NCBI GenBank assembly: GCA_022825195.1
Contig: JAJDYL010000067.1
Coordinates: forward strand, 1 to 61,246
Reading direction: 5' to 3'
DNA length: 61,246 nt
DNA from: Alphaproteobacteria bacterium
GTDB taxonomy: Bacteria; Pseudomonadota; Alphaproteobacteria; Bin95
Shown: positions 7,818 through 16,112 of the stretch, in pieces
How the letters are laid out: each line of letters opens with the position of its first letter
Position numbering within the stretch: position 1 is the stretch's first letter
Program-made: the position numbers and the translations under genes
Notes under the pieces: model-generated
Told to the model about the DNA's origin: nothing
Seen by the model: the letters and a program-made list of their open reading frames with translations, nothing else
The model's database searches: none

Positions 7818-9061
7818 CCGCAGATCTCGAGCGCCGTGTGGGCGACGGCGCGGGCCGTGACCATCAGCTCGCTGACCTCCACGCGCTCGTCGGGGGCCGG
7901 CCATTCCGGATAGACCTTGATGTCGCCGGGGCCGTACTGGATCGACGGGATGCCGGCAGCGGCCAGCACGTTCCCGTCCCCGTAGTTCCCGATGCGCTCG
8001 ACGCTGCCGAGCTGCGCGGGCTTGCCGGAGGCGAGTTCCTGTCCCTCGGCGAGCGCCTTCACCAGCGGATGGTCGTGGGCGATCTCCATCGGCGCCATGT
8101 GGTACGGATCGTCCGGGCCGTTCGCCGGCACCGTCAGCGTGTAGTCGAGGTTCGGCAGGTCGTTGATGCCGTCGAGGACGCGCTGGACGTCCTCCCGCAC
8201 CGTGTCCACGGTCATCCCGGGGATCGTGCGCACCTGGAACATGAGGTCGCATTCGCGGCCGTAATGGTCCTTGTGGATGGTATCGTAGCGGATCATCGGG
8301 AAGTCGGCGAGTTCCGGGTGCGGCGTGTGGCTCAGCCAGTTGTTGGGCAGCTCATTCGTCAGGCTCGGCCCGAACCGGCGGATCAGCTCCGCCTGAAGTT
8401 CGATGGCATTGGTGTACCGGGACCGGGCCTCCGGCGCGAAGCGGAAGAAGAGGCCGGGCGTCGTCGTGGCGATCCTGACCCGCACGGAGCCCGTTACGAC
8501 GGTGCCGAGCGTGTTCGCCGCATGCTCGATGTTGATGCAGCAGTCGGCGCGCACGCCCTTCCGCAGCGCCGTGCGCGTTCCGGTGCCGCCGAGCTTGTGG
8601 GCCGCGACGGGACAGACGACGATATCGCCGCTGAGTTCGACGCCGGCCTCGACGATGGCCGCCACCCCGGCGATGGCGGCCGCAAGGCCGCCCTTGTCGT
8701 CCTGTGCGCCGAGCCCCCAGAGCCAGCCGTCCTCCAGCTTTCCTTCATAGGGATCCACGGTCCAGCCGGACATCAGCACGTTGGTGTCGGTATGGCCGTT
8801 TATCATCAGGCTGCCGCCGCCGCCGGTGCCCCTGAGCGTCGCGATGGGCTGGCGGGTGGTCCGGCCTTCCTCCCAGGGATGCTCGACCTCCATCATCTCG
8901 ACATCGAGGCCGAGGCCGGAGAGGTAGTCCGCCAGGAAGTCGGCGACTTCGTGCTCCTCGAAGAAGAAGCTTGGGATGCGGATCATCCGCCGCGCCAGAT
9001 CGACCAGGCGGTCCTCCGAGACGGCCTCGAACACGGCGCGGGAGAGGTCGGACTGGCCCAT
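7814..9061 (-). CDS. M20-family peptidase/deacylase-like protein with altered active site
   Basis: A 415-residue member of the ArgE/DapE/M20 metallo-hydrolase family. INGHTDTN carries the expected His and Asp, and LGAQDDKGGLAA the bridging Asp. The usual D/E-E-E-x-G catalytic pair is replaced by AAHKLGGTGT, and the C-terminal metal-ligand His (normally aHxxdE) is replaced in PEWPAPDERV. It may thus not work as a standard dizinc hydrolase, or may belong to a divergent subfamily. The start ATG at 9061 overlaps the preceding dehydrogenase stop (ATGA), and its own stop overlaps the DUF1445 start; all three are translationally coupled. Confidence 0.83.
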   Translation of the reverse strand: MGQSDLSRAVFEAVSEDRLVDLARRMIRIPSFFFEEHEVADFLADYLSGLGLDVEMMEVEHPWEEGRTTRQPIATLRGTGGGGSLMINGHTDTNVLMSGWTVDPYEGKLEDGWLWGLGAQDDKGGLAAAIAGVAAIVEAGVELSGDIVVCPVAAHKLGGTGTRTALRKGVRADCCINIEHAANTLGTVVTGSVRVRIATTTPGLFFRFAPEARSRYTNAIELQAELIRRFGPSLTNELPNNWLSHTPHPELADFPMIRYDTIHKDHYGRECDLMFQVRTIPGMTVDTVREDVQRVLDGINDLPNLDYTLTVPANGPDDPYHMAPMEIAHDHPLVKALAEGQELASGKPAQLGSVERIGNYGDGNVLAAAGIPSIQYGPGDIKVYPEWPAPDERVEVSELMVTARAVAHTALEICG

Positions 9062-10104
9062 CAGTAGCCCCGCTCGACATTCGCGCGGTTCGGCAGGGGC
9101 TCGCCGGCAAGGTCCGCGCGCAGGTTCTCGAACAGGAGGTCGAGCGTCAGCGGCGAATATTGCTCCCGGTCGATGCAGGACGTGTGCGGCGTAATCACCA
9201 GATTGGGGAGTGTCCACCAGGGCGATTCGGGCGGCACGGGCTCCGGCTCGAAATTGTCCAGCACCGCCCCGGAGATGCGGCCGTCGGTCAGCGCGCCGGC
9301 GAGCGCGTCATAATCGAACACCGGGGTCGGGGCCGTCGCAACGAGACCGGCGCCTTCCTTCATCATGGCGAAGACGCTCCGGTCTATGGACCCCCGGGTC
9401 TCCCCGGTGCTGGGCAACGCCACCAGGACGAAATCCGCCTCGCGCAGAACGCCTTCCAGCCCGTCCGGCCCGACCGTCTCGTGGCAGGCGGGATGGGGCG
9501 CGCCGGAGCGGCGCACGCCGAGCACGCGCATGCCGAGGCCGCGGGCCCGCGCCGCCCCGGCGCCGCCGACATGGCCCGGCCCGATTACCGCAAGCGTCTT
9601 GCCCTCGATGCCGGTCTCGATCTGCGGCGCCCAGCGCCGTTCTTCCTTGCAGGCGGCGAAGAACGGGATGCGGCAGTTGAGCATGAGCAGCGAGGCGGCG
9701 ATGAACTCGCCCGCCTTCTTCGCATGGATGCCGCTATTGTGGACGAGGAAGGCTTCGGGCTTCAGCCAGCCGTCAATGGGCAGGAGCTTGTGGAAGGAGG
9801 CCGAAGTCACCATCGCCCAACGCAGTTCGGGCCCGGTGACCGGGGCTTGCTCAAGAAGCTGCTGGGTGGTCGCGACGACGGCTTCGGCATCGGCCATGCC
9901 CGCTTCGTATTCCTCGCGCGTCTCGCCGAAGCTGACATCGACCGCGCCCGCTACTTCCGCATGGCGCCCGCAGGCCTCGTCATACTGCTCGCGGGTGATC
10001 GCGAAGGCGGGGTTGGCCTTGCGCACCGGGTAGCCCGGGGGCGCCCTTTCCGGCGATGGCGGGTTCTGGATATGCAGGCGGATGCGGCGGTTGCTGTCCG
10101 GCAT
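9061..10104 (-). CDS. D-2-hydroxyacid dehydrogenase-like protein (NAD-binding)
   Basis: A 347-residue protein of the D-isomer 2-hydroxyacid dehydrogenase family. The Rossmann motif VIGPGHVGG lies near residue 168. The catalytic Glu region (NFEPEPVPPESPWW) and His region (VITPHTS) are present. The canonical NxxRGxxVD segment with the catalytic Arg reads ATAPTPVFDYDAL, so that Arg is absent. It could act on an atypical substrate or have lost activity. It is coupled to the downstream M20-like gene and lies 59 bp below the dioxygenase gene in the same direction. Confidence 0.83.
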   Translation of the reverse strand: MPDSNRRIRLHIQNPPSPERAPPGYPVRKANPAFAITREQYDEACGRHAEVAGAVDVSFGETREEYEAGMADAEAVVATTQQLLEQAPVTGPELRWAMVTSASFHKLLPIDGWLKPEAFLVHNSGIHAKKAGEFIAASLLMLNCRIPFFAACKEERRWAPQIETGIEGKTLAVIGPGHVGGAGAARARGLGMRVLGVRRSGAPHPACHETVGPDGLEGVLREADFVLVALPSTGETRGSIDRSVFAMMKEGAGLVATAPTPVFDYDALAGALTDGRISGAVLDNFEPEPVPPESPWWTLPNLVITPHTSCIDREQYSPLTLDLLFENLRADLAGEPLPNRANVERGY

Positions 10105-10163
10105 GGCTCGGTCCCTTGCCTCGGCGCTCTGGTAGCGGAAACGGTTGGCGGGCGGGGACGCCG

Positions 10164-11057
10164 TCAGGCTGCGGCCGCCACCGCCTCGCTGCGCATCTCG
10201 CCATAGGCCGGCAGGTCGCCTTCCAGCGTCGTGCGCAGCATGTGGCGCTCATATTTCTCGTCGTCGAAGGGGATGGCGCAATGCTGGCTGCAGCGGTTGT
10301 CCCAGAGAATGGTGTCGCCCACACGCCATCGATGGCGATAGGTGAATCGGGGCTGCACCGCGAACTCGCTGAGCTCCCGGATCAGGGCCTTGCCTTCGTC
10401 CCTTCCGAACCCTTCGATCTCCACCGCCCATCGTCCGATATAGAGGGATTTCCGGCCGGTTTCCGGGTGGACGCGGACCAGCGGATGCCAGACATCGGGC
10501 CGGTCGCGCCTTTCCTGCTCGGTAAGCGGCGGCAGATGGGGGTAGTTGACGGGGTGCAGCTCGGCCCGGCTGAACCGGGCGCGGCGGCCCTCGATCGCGT
10601 CACGCAGGCGGTCCGGCAGGGCGTCATAGGCCTTGTACATGTTGGCGAAGGCCGTATCCCCGCCTTCCGGCGGCACGATGACGGCATAGAGCATGGAGCC
10701 CATATTGGGCACCAGCTTGTCCTCCCCGTCCGAGTGCCAGCCCCATCCGGCCCGGCGCACGCCTACAGGTTTGCCCTTCCGCACCAGGTTGGAAACGATG
10801 AAGACTTCCGGATGGTCCGGCAGGGTCACGGGCTCTTCGTTGGCGAGCCGGGGCATGATGTGAAGCGGGCCGAACCGGCGGGTGAAGGCGATGTGCTGGG
10901 CCGGCGTCCATGACACATCCCGGAACAGCAGCACATTATTGTCGAGCCAGGCCTGCCTGATCTCGGCCATGGTGGCGTCGTCGATGGCGCCGGCCGGATC
11001 GACGCCCCGGATTTCCGCGCCGATGGCGTCGCTCAGAGGGCGGACCTCGATAGCCAT
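10164..11057 (-). CDS. TauD/TfdA-family 2-oxoglutarate-dependent dioxygenase
   Basis: A 297-residue Fe(II)/2-oxoglutarate dioxygenase. The metal triad is visible as WHSD near residue 108 and the distal His in RWRVGDTILWDNRCSQH, with the oxoglutarate-binding Arg in HMLRTTLEGD. GAEIRGVDPAGAIDD at the N-terminus is typical of TauD-like enzymes, which hydroxylate and so cleave sulfonates, aryloxyacids or amino-acid derivatives. I chose the ATG at 11057 because the upstream in-frame part has no family similarity. It lies 95 bp downstream of the MFS gene in the same direction. Substrate unknown. Confidence 0.9.
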   Translation of the reverse strand: MAIEVRPLSDAIGAEIRGVDPAGAIDDATMAEIRQAWLDNNVLLFRDVSWTPAQHIAFTRRFGPLHIMPRLANEEPVTLPDHPEVFIVSNLVRKGKPVGVRRAGWGWHSDGEDKLVPNMGSMLYAVIVPPEGGDTAFANMYKAYDALPDRLRDAIEGRRARFSRAELHPVNYPHLPPLTEQERRDRPDVWHPLVRVHPETGRKSLYIGRWAVEIEGFGRDEGKALIRELSEFAVQPRFTYRHRWRVGDTILWDNRCSQHCAIPFDDEKYERHMLRTTLEGDLPAYGEMRSEAVAAAA

Positions 11058-11151
11058 CGGCCTTCTCCCCATGCAGTTGCGAAGGGTTATCCTAAACCCG
11101 CAGGACGGCGTTTCAAGACCGGCAAGGCAACCGCCGGCCGCGCGGGCCGCA

Positions 11152-12330
11152 TCAGACGCGTTTCGGCAGCAGGAAGGCGCCGCAGAGGATCGCCGTCGCC
11201 GCGACCGCGAGCACGATGAACAGCGCCTCGAAGCCCCAGCTCTCATGCAGCCAGGCGATCAGGTTGAGCGCGGTCGCCGCGACCGCGAAGGTGACGATGT
11301 AGCGGGCGGCGAAGGCGCGCGCGCGCCACTCGCTCTTCGTCATGCGCCCGACCAGCACGTCGTTGATCGGGATCTGGCCGAACACCGCCAGCATGAACCC
11401 GACAGCGATGAAGAAGGCGATGAGGCCGTCGGCGTGGATCATGGCGACGAACAGCAGGGCCTGGGACGCGGCGACGCCGACGAACACCCAGCGGATCGAG
11501 TGGTTGTCCACCAGCCAGCCGACGAGAAGCTGCGCGAAGGCGGCGGCTGTGAAGGCGATGAAGGCGTAGCCGCCCACCGCCGTCGCCGATACCGCGAACT
11601 CGGCGAGGCGTTCGTCGAACACCTTGGGGAGCGCGAACGTCGTGCTCTGGAAGACCAGCCCGCCGAGCGCGGTCGTGAAGAAAATGATCGAGAAGACGTG
11701 GATCAGCGCGGCGCGCGTCGGCGCGGCGTCCGCCTGGACCGCCGGTTTGGCCTCCGCGATTGCGGACGGCGCCACGACGGGTCCGCCGCGGAGGAACAGC
11801 ATCCATGCGAAGCCGATGGCGATGGAAACGATGCCGGGCACAATGAAGGCGGCCCGCCAACTGACGACATCGATCAGGACGCCGGTCACCAGCGCGGCGA
11901 GCGCCACGCCCATATTGCCGTATATGCCGTTGACCGCGATCGGGATTCCGGTCCGTCCGCGCCCCTCGACGACCATTGCGAGGCCGACCGGATGGTAGAT
12001 TGCGGCAAACACGCCGATGGCCAGCAGTCCCGCGCCGATCTGGAGCGGCGAATCGGCGAAGCCGGTTGCGATGGAACTCGCCCCGATGCCGATGAAGAAG
12101 ATCGCCATCATCCCCTCGCGGCTCCACTTGTCGCCGAGCCATCCGGCGAGGAGCGCGAAGGCCCCGAACGCGACGAGCCCCGCCGTCCCGTAGGGGATCA
12201 ACTCGTCATAAGTCATGCCCCAGGCTTTGTACAAATAAAGCGCCGCCACCGTTCCGAAGATCAGCATGAAAAGATGGTCGAGCAGGTGCCCGACATTCAG
12301 GAACAGGAACTGCGTCGAGAAGCGGGTCAT
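11152..12330 (-). CDS. MFS transporter
   Basis: A 392-residue inner-membrane major facilitator with about 12 hydrophobic helices in two six-helix halves joined by a polar loop near residue 200. The LAGWLGDKWSREGMM segment after helix 2 is the MFS loop signature. ATG at 12330 overlaps the hicB stop (ATGA), so it may be co-translated with the antitoxin gene. It probably moves the compound handled by the downstream dioxygenase/dehydrogenase/M20/DUF1445 genes, which is inferred from order. Confidence 0.87.
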   Translation of the reverse strand: MTRFSTQFLFLNVGHLLDHLFMLIFGTVAALYLYKAWGMTYDELIPYGTAGLVAFGAFALLAGWLGDKWSREGMMAIFFIGIGASSIATGFADSPLQIGAGLLAIGVFAAIYHPVGLAMVVEGRGRTGIPIAVNGIYGNMGVALAALVTGVLIDVVSWRAAFIVPGIVSIAIGFAWMLFLRGGPVVAPSAIAEAKPAVQADAAPTRAALIHVFSIIFFTTALGGLVFQSTTFALPKVFDERLAEFAVSATAVGGYAFIAFTAAAFAQLLVGWLVDNHSIRWVFVGVAASQALLFVAMIHADGLIAFFIAVGFMLAVFGQIPINDVLVGRMTKSEWRARAFAARYIVTFAVAATALNLIAWLHESWGFEALFIVLAVAATAILCGAFLLPKRV

Positions 12331-12545
12331 GCTTGTGCAACCATCGAACGTCCATCCATGGGCTCCGGCACTGGAGTGCCGAGCTCCCGACTCGTGTCGA
12401 TCCACAACCGGATCGCCTCGTTTATCTCACGGAGAACGGCTTCCTGCGTTGCGCCGTGGGCCATGCAGCCCGGAAGTTGCGGTGCTTCGGCCACGAAAGC
12501 GCCATCCTCGCTGCTCCAGTAAAGAACGATGCCGTACTTGTACAT
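12327..12545 (-). CDS. hicB: HicB-family antitoxin
   Basis: A 72-residue protein with the HicB partial RNase-H-like fold: MYKYGIVLYWSSEDGAFVAE, then APQLPGCMAHGATQEAVLREINEAI. No separate C-terminal DNA-binding domain is present, so it is a short form. Its ATG shares one base with the TAA of the upstream hicA frame, the usual hicA-hicB arrangement. Because hicA is frameshifted, the antitoxin may be a relic or act alone. Confidence 0.8.
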   Translation of the reverse strand: MYKYGIVLYWSSEDGAFVAEAPQLPGCMAHGATQEAVLREINEAIRLWIDTSRELGTPVPEPMDGRSMVAQA

Positions 12546-12798
12546 TACACTACCCGGCCCAGCTTGTACTTCGCGATTATCGCACGCACCTGCCGCAGTT
12601 GGTAAGGCTTCACGTGGCTGCCGTCCCGCTGGAGATTGATGCGTTCGACGATACCCGACTTGACGAAGAGATGATGACTGCCGCGAGTCCGCTCTTCGAA
12701 TCCCAGCGCGAGCAGTAGCCGCCGCAGCTCGTCGAAACGATCGCTGCGTCGGACCGCCCGGCCAGAATTCTCTCGAGAAGTCTTTCGCGCCGGGTCAT
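12545..12798 (-). pseudogene. hicA: HicA-family toxin with a one-base frameshift
   Basis: Reading from ATG 12798, the first 18 codons (MTRRERLLERILAGRSDA) match HicA-like N-termini. The rest of the family sequence, RFDELRRLLLALGFEER, GSHHLFVKSG, INLQRDGSHVKPYQLRQVRAII, lies in the next frame and ends with TAA at 12545-12547. Total length is 254 bp, one short of 85 codons, so a single base appears lost near 12740-12748. No start codon opens the second frame upstream. The conserved GSHH histidine of the mRNA interferase is intact in that frame. Either a real inactivation or a sequencing error. Confidence 0.78.
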
Positions 12799-12870
12799 AT
12801 CGAAAATCTCAACCGGGTGCCGTACGGGGGCGCAAGCCTTTGCTTTTTTCCTGGCGGGACGCCCGTTCGC

Positions 12871-13989
12871 CTAATCCAGGATCGCCATGTGGACGAAGTT
12901 GGAGACCACGTCCAGGCGTTCGCTGTGCCAGGGCTCCGGGTAGAGGCAGTTGGTGAGATAGGCGAAGGAGACCCCGGAGGCGGGGTCCGCCCAGCAATAG
13001 GACGAGCCCACGCCGCCATGGCCGAACACGCTTTCATGCCCGAACGAGCCGAGGCCCCGGATCGTCTGCGTGCGGCCGCGCACATGCGGGCCGATGCCGC
13101 GATGCATCGGCATCTCGAAGCGCTCGTCCACGCGCTCGCCCGTCCAGTTGCGGGTGCAGTAGGCGACGAGGCGCGGCGGGAAGAGCCGCACGTCCCCCAG
13201 CCGTCCGCCCTGCGCCAGCATCTGGTAGAAGGCCGCCATGCCCTTCGCGGTCGCGTACCCGCCGCCGCCGGGTATGCCGGCGCGGCGGATTTCGGGCGTG
13301 TTGCGCTCCGCCAGCGGTTCGAACCCGCCGCCTTCGACCGGACTGTGCATGTCCACGGCGCGCGGGTGCTCGGAATCCGGCAGGCCGACGAACACCTCGG
13401 TCTCCAGCCCGAGCGGCGCCGCGATCTCGTCGCGGATGAAGGCACGAAAGTCCTGCCCCGAGATGGTCTCGATCAGCGCCGCCGCTGCCCAGTGCGCGGC
13501 CCCGGCATGGTAGTGGACGCGGCTTCCGGGCGTCCATTCGGCCTCGAAACCGATGACCGCGCGCCGCCGGGCCTCGCGGTCCTCCCACGCTTCCGGCGGC
13601 ATGTCCGAGTTGGGAAAGCCGCCCTGGTGGGTCAGCAGTTCGAGCACCGTCTGCCGGCCCTTGCCGTGCGCCTCGAAGCCCGGCAGGTGCATGGCGACCG
13701 GATCGGTGAAGCGCAGCCGGCCGTCCGCGACGAGTTTCCAGACCGCCGCCGCGGTAATCACCTTGGTGTTGGAGAAGAGCAGCCAGAGCGTGCCTTCCTC
13801 CGCATCCCGCGGCGGGTCGAGCCGCGCCCGGCCGAAGCGCCGGTTGAGCGCCAGCCGCCCATGCCGGGCGACGGCGATCTCGGCGCCGGGATAGCGCCCC
13901 TCGGCGATATGGCCTTCGACGGTCTCGATGAGCCGCTGCAGCGGCGCGGGATCGAGGCCGAGCGCCTCGGCGTCCTCCATGTCGGTCAT
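12871..13989 (-). CDS. Serine hydrolase, class C beta-lactamase-like
   Basis: A 372-residue member of the beta-lactamase-related serine hydrolase/esterase family. The SxxK motif is SNTK near residue 73, with the general-base Tyr in VHYHAGAAHW. ELLTHQGGFPN and FGHGGVGSSYCWADP are family blocks. No signal peptide, so it is probably a cytoplasmic esterase or amidase, not a resistance enzyme. ATG at 13989 lies 10 bp after the GST stop, suggesting one transcript. Confidence 0.87.
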   Translation of the reverse strand: MTDMEDAEALGLDPAPLQRLIETVEGHIAEGRYPGAEIAVARHGRLALNRRFGRARLDPPRDAEEGTLWLLFSNTKVITAAAVWKLVADGRLRFTDPVAMHLPGFEAHGKGRQTVLELLTHQGGFPNSDMPPEAWEDREARRRAVIGFEAEWTPGSRVHYHAGAAHWAAAALIETISGQDFRAFIRDEIAAPLGLETEVFVGLPDSEHPRAVDMHSPVEGGGFEPLAERNTPEIRRAGIPGGGGYATAKGMAAFYQMLAQGGRLGDVRLFPPRLVAYCTRNWTGERVDERFEMPMHRGIGPHVRGRTQTIRGLGSFGHESVFGHGGVGSSYCWADPASGVSFAYLTNCLYPEPWHSERLDVVSNFVHMAILD

Positions 13990-13999
13990 GCGCGCGCGC

Positions 14000-14617
14000 C
14001 TAGAATTGCGGGAAGGTCGAACTGAAGGCTTCCGTCGCCTCGCAGCGTTCGGCGAGCGCCGCCAGCGCCGGACAGGCCTCGCGGACCTTCATCGGCGGGT
14101 GCGCGAGGCGCGCGAAGGTGAAGCCGCAGACGGCGGAGATATCGGCCTGGCTCATCGTGTCGCCCACAAGCCAGCCGTCGCCGGCTTCGGCGGCGAGGCC
14201 GTCCAGATATTGCATGCCGCCGAGCGCGCGCTCGCGATTGTGGGCGATCCAGCTTTCCTCGACCTTCTCCTTCGGGCGGAAGCGCGGCTCGTAGACGGCC
14301 CAGATCGTGCGGTCCATGGCGCCGGTCGCCATGGCGGTCGCGCGCATGACATCGCGCCGGGCCTTGCCCGAGGCAGGTATAAGCCGCCTGTCGCCCGCCA
14401 TTTCGTCGAGCGCGTCCAGAATGGCGTAGCTCTCGACCAGCGCCTCGCCGTCGTCGAGCAGCAGGGTCGGGATGCGCAGCAGCGGGTTGTAGCGGCGGAC
14501 CGACTCCGGGTCGTCGAAGACGGCGACCTGGTCGAGTTCCCAGTCGAGACCCATCAGGTTGAGCGAGACCGCAACGCGGCGGACATAGGGCGAACGGGTG
14601 GAGCCAAGCAGTTTCAT
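14000..14617 (-). CDS. Glutathione S-transferase family protein
   Basis: A 205-residue GST: thioredoxin-like N-terminal domain beginning MKLLGSTRSPYVRRVAVSLN, with RIPTLLLDDGEALVESYAI (cis-Pro and the ES glutathione-contacting motif), then an all-helical C-terminal domain with GDTMSQADIS. The Ser of TRSPYVRR is the likely thiol-activating residue. I chose ATG 14617; a longer frame would start inside the TGTCATG repeat at 14659-14685 and read through it. Upstream lies the divergent promoter region shared with the CoA-transferase. Confidence 0.88.
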   Translation of the reverse strand: MKLLGSTRSPYVRRVAVSLNLMGLDWELDQVAVFDDPESVRRYNPLLRIPTLLLDDGEALVESYAILDALDEMAGDRRLIPASGKARRDVMRATAMATGAMDRTIWAVYEPRFRPKEKVEESWIAHNRERALGGMQYLDGLAAEAGDGWLVGDTMSQADISAVCGFTFARLAHPPMKVREACPALAALAERCEATEAFSSTFPQF

Positions 14618-14658
14618 GGGTTTTGCGATCCCGGTCATCGGATTGAACGCCCGCAACA

Positions 14659-14685
14659 TGTCATGGAATGTCATGTTTTGTCATG
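14659..14685 (-). repeat. Three CATGACA motifs phased at 10 bp, in a divergent intergenic region
   Basis: TGTCATG occurs at 14659, 14669 and 14679 (CATGACA on the minus strand), exactly one helical turn apart. It lies between the divergent GST and CoA-transferase genes without the repeat body seen at 110-561. Its position would suit an operator, but no binding protein is known to me. Confidence 0.75.
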
Positions 14686-14787
14686 TTCCGGGTTGGACGA
14701 TGCGGCGGTGGCCGTCTCCCGCGTGACGCCCGGCGGCGCGGCTGCTAAGGAGAAACCCTTCTTTGCGACGATCCGGAGACCTCTGAC

Positions 14788-15978
14788 ATGGCCGCCACGA
14801 CCGGCATGCCGCTTTCGCGCTTCAGCGTCCTCGACCTCACCCGCGTGCGCGCCGGGCCGACCTGCGTGCGCCAGCTTGCCGACTGGGGCGCGGACGTCAT
14901 CAAGATCGAGGCCCCGCCGGACCCGGCCGCTGGAGAGGGGCTGGGCGGCCCGCGCGACGGGTTCGACTTCCAGAACCTGCATCGCAACAAGCGCTGCATG
15001 ACGCTCGACCTCAAGTCCGACCGGGGCCGCGAGGCGTTCTTCCGCCTGGTCGAACGCTCCGATGTCGTGGTCGAGAACTACCGCCCGGACGTGAAGCACC
15101 GGCTCGGCATCGACTATGAGGCGCTCTCGAAGGTCAATCCGCGCATCGTGCTGGGCTCCATTTCCGGCTTCGGGCAGGACGGGCCGACGGCGGCGCGGCC
15201 GGGCTTCGACCAGATCGCGCAGGGCATGGGCGGGGTCATGTGGATCACCGGCCACCGGGGCGGCGGGCCGGTGCGGGCCGGCATCCCGGTCGCCGACCTC
15301 TGCGCCGGAATCTTCTGCGCGCAGGGCATTCTGCTGGCGCTGCTGGAGCGGGAGGTGTCGGGGCGCGGGCAATGGGTGAAGACCTCCCTGCTGGAGGCGA
15401 TGATCCAGATGCTCGACTTCCAGGCCGCCCGCTACCTCAAGGACGGCGAGGTGCCGAAGCAGGCCGGCAACGACCACCCGACCTCGATCCCGACGGGCGT
15501 GTTCGAGACCTCGGACGGCTATGTGAACATCGCCGCGGCCGGCGACCTCATCTGGCGGCGTTTCGCGGCGGCGCTCGGGGCGGAGCATTGGCTGCAGAAT
15601 CCGGACTACGCCACCGGCAAGGCGCGCTCCGACAACCGCGCGGCTCTGCATGAGGAGATCGCCGTCATCACCCGGCGGAAGACCTCCGCCGAGTGGATCG
15701 ACGCGCTCAATGCCGCCGGCGTGCCCTGCGGGCCGATCTACCGCATGGACGAGATGTTCGCCGACCCGCAGGTGCGCCATGTCGAGATGGCGGTGCCGCT
15801 GGACCATCCGCGCCTCGGGGCCTTCGAGATCGTCGGGCAGGCGGCGAAGCTCTCGCGCACGCCGTCCGCGATCCGCACCGCGACGGCCGAGCTCGGCGAG
15901 CATAATGACGAAATCCTGGCCGAACTCGGCTACTCGGACGCCGAGATTGCCGGAATGCGCGCCGCCCGCGCCATCTGA
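14788..15978 (+). CDS. CaiB/BaiF (family III) CoA-transferase
   Basis: A 396-residue CoA-transferase that moves CoA between carboxylic acids through an aspartyl-CoA thioester. SVLDLTRVRAGPTCVRQLADWGADVIKIE is the N-terminal signature; the catalytic Asp lies near residue 170 in the VADLCAGIFCAQG segment. LHRNKRCMTLDLKS and VVVENYRPDVKHRLG are further family blocks. Acceptor and donor acids are unknown. A possible in-frame ATG at 14806 would give a slightly shorter protein. The CATGACA triplet lies about 100 bp upstream. Confidence 0.9.
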   Translation: MAATTGMPLSRFSVLDLTRVRAGPTCVRQLADWGADVIKIEAPPDPAAGEGLGGPRDGFDFQNLHRNKRCMTLDLKSDRGREAFFRLVERSDVVVENYRPDVKHRLGIDYEALSKVNPRIVLGSISGFGQDGPTAARPGFDQIAQGMGGVMWITGHRGGGPVRAGIPVADLCAGIFCAQGILLALLEREVSGRGQWVKTSLLEAMIQMLDFQAARYLKDGEVPKQAGNDHPTSIPTGVFETSDGYVNIAAAGDLIWRRFAAALGAEHWLQNPDYATGKARSDNRAALHEEIAVITRRKTSAEWIDALNAAGVPCGPIYRMDEMFADPQVRHVEMAVPLDHPRLGAFEIVGQAAKLSRTPSAIRTATAELGEHNDEILAELGYSDAEIAGMRAARAI

Positions 15979-16112
15979 GCGGGCAGCGGCGTTTTCTTCC
16001 CTCCCGCCTGCGCTGCCATATGCGCGCATCCCGTTCCGGCCTGTATCCCGCGCGCCCGCCGCAGGCGGATGCGCGAAGCCGGCGGCCCCGGCACGGGCCC
16101 ACTCCAGGGAGG

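Noticed and set aside
12871..13989. Antibiotic-resistance beta-lactamase
   Set aside because: No signal peptide, and the sequence fits the general serine esterase family.
14618..14674. An N-terminal extension of the GST gene starting in the CATGACA repeat
   Set aside because: The extra 19 residues are a translation of the repeat, and the GST fold starts at MKLLGS.
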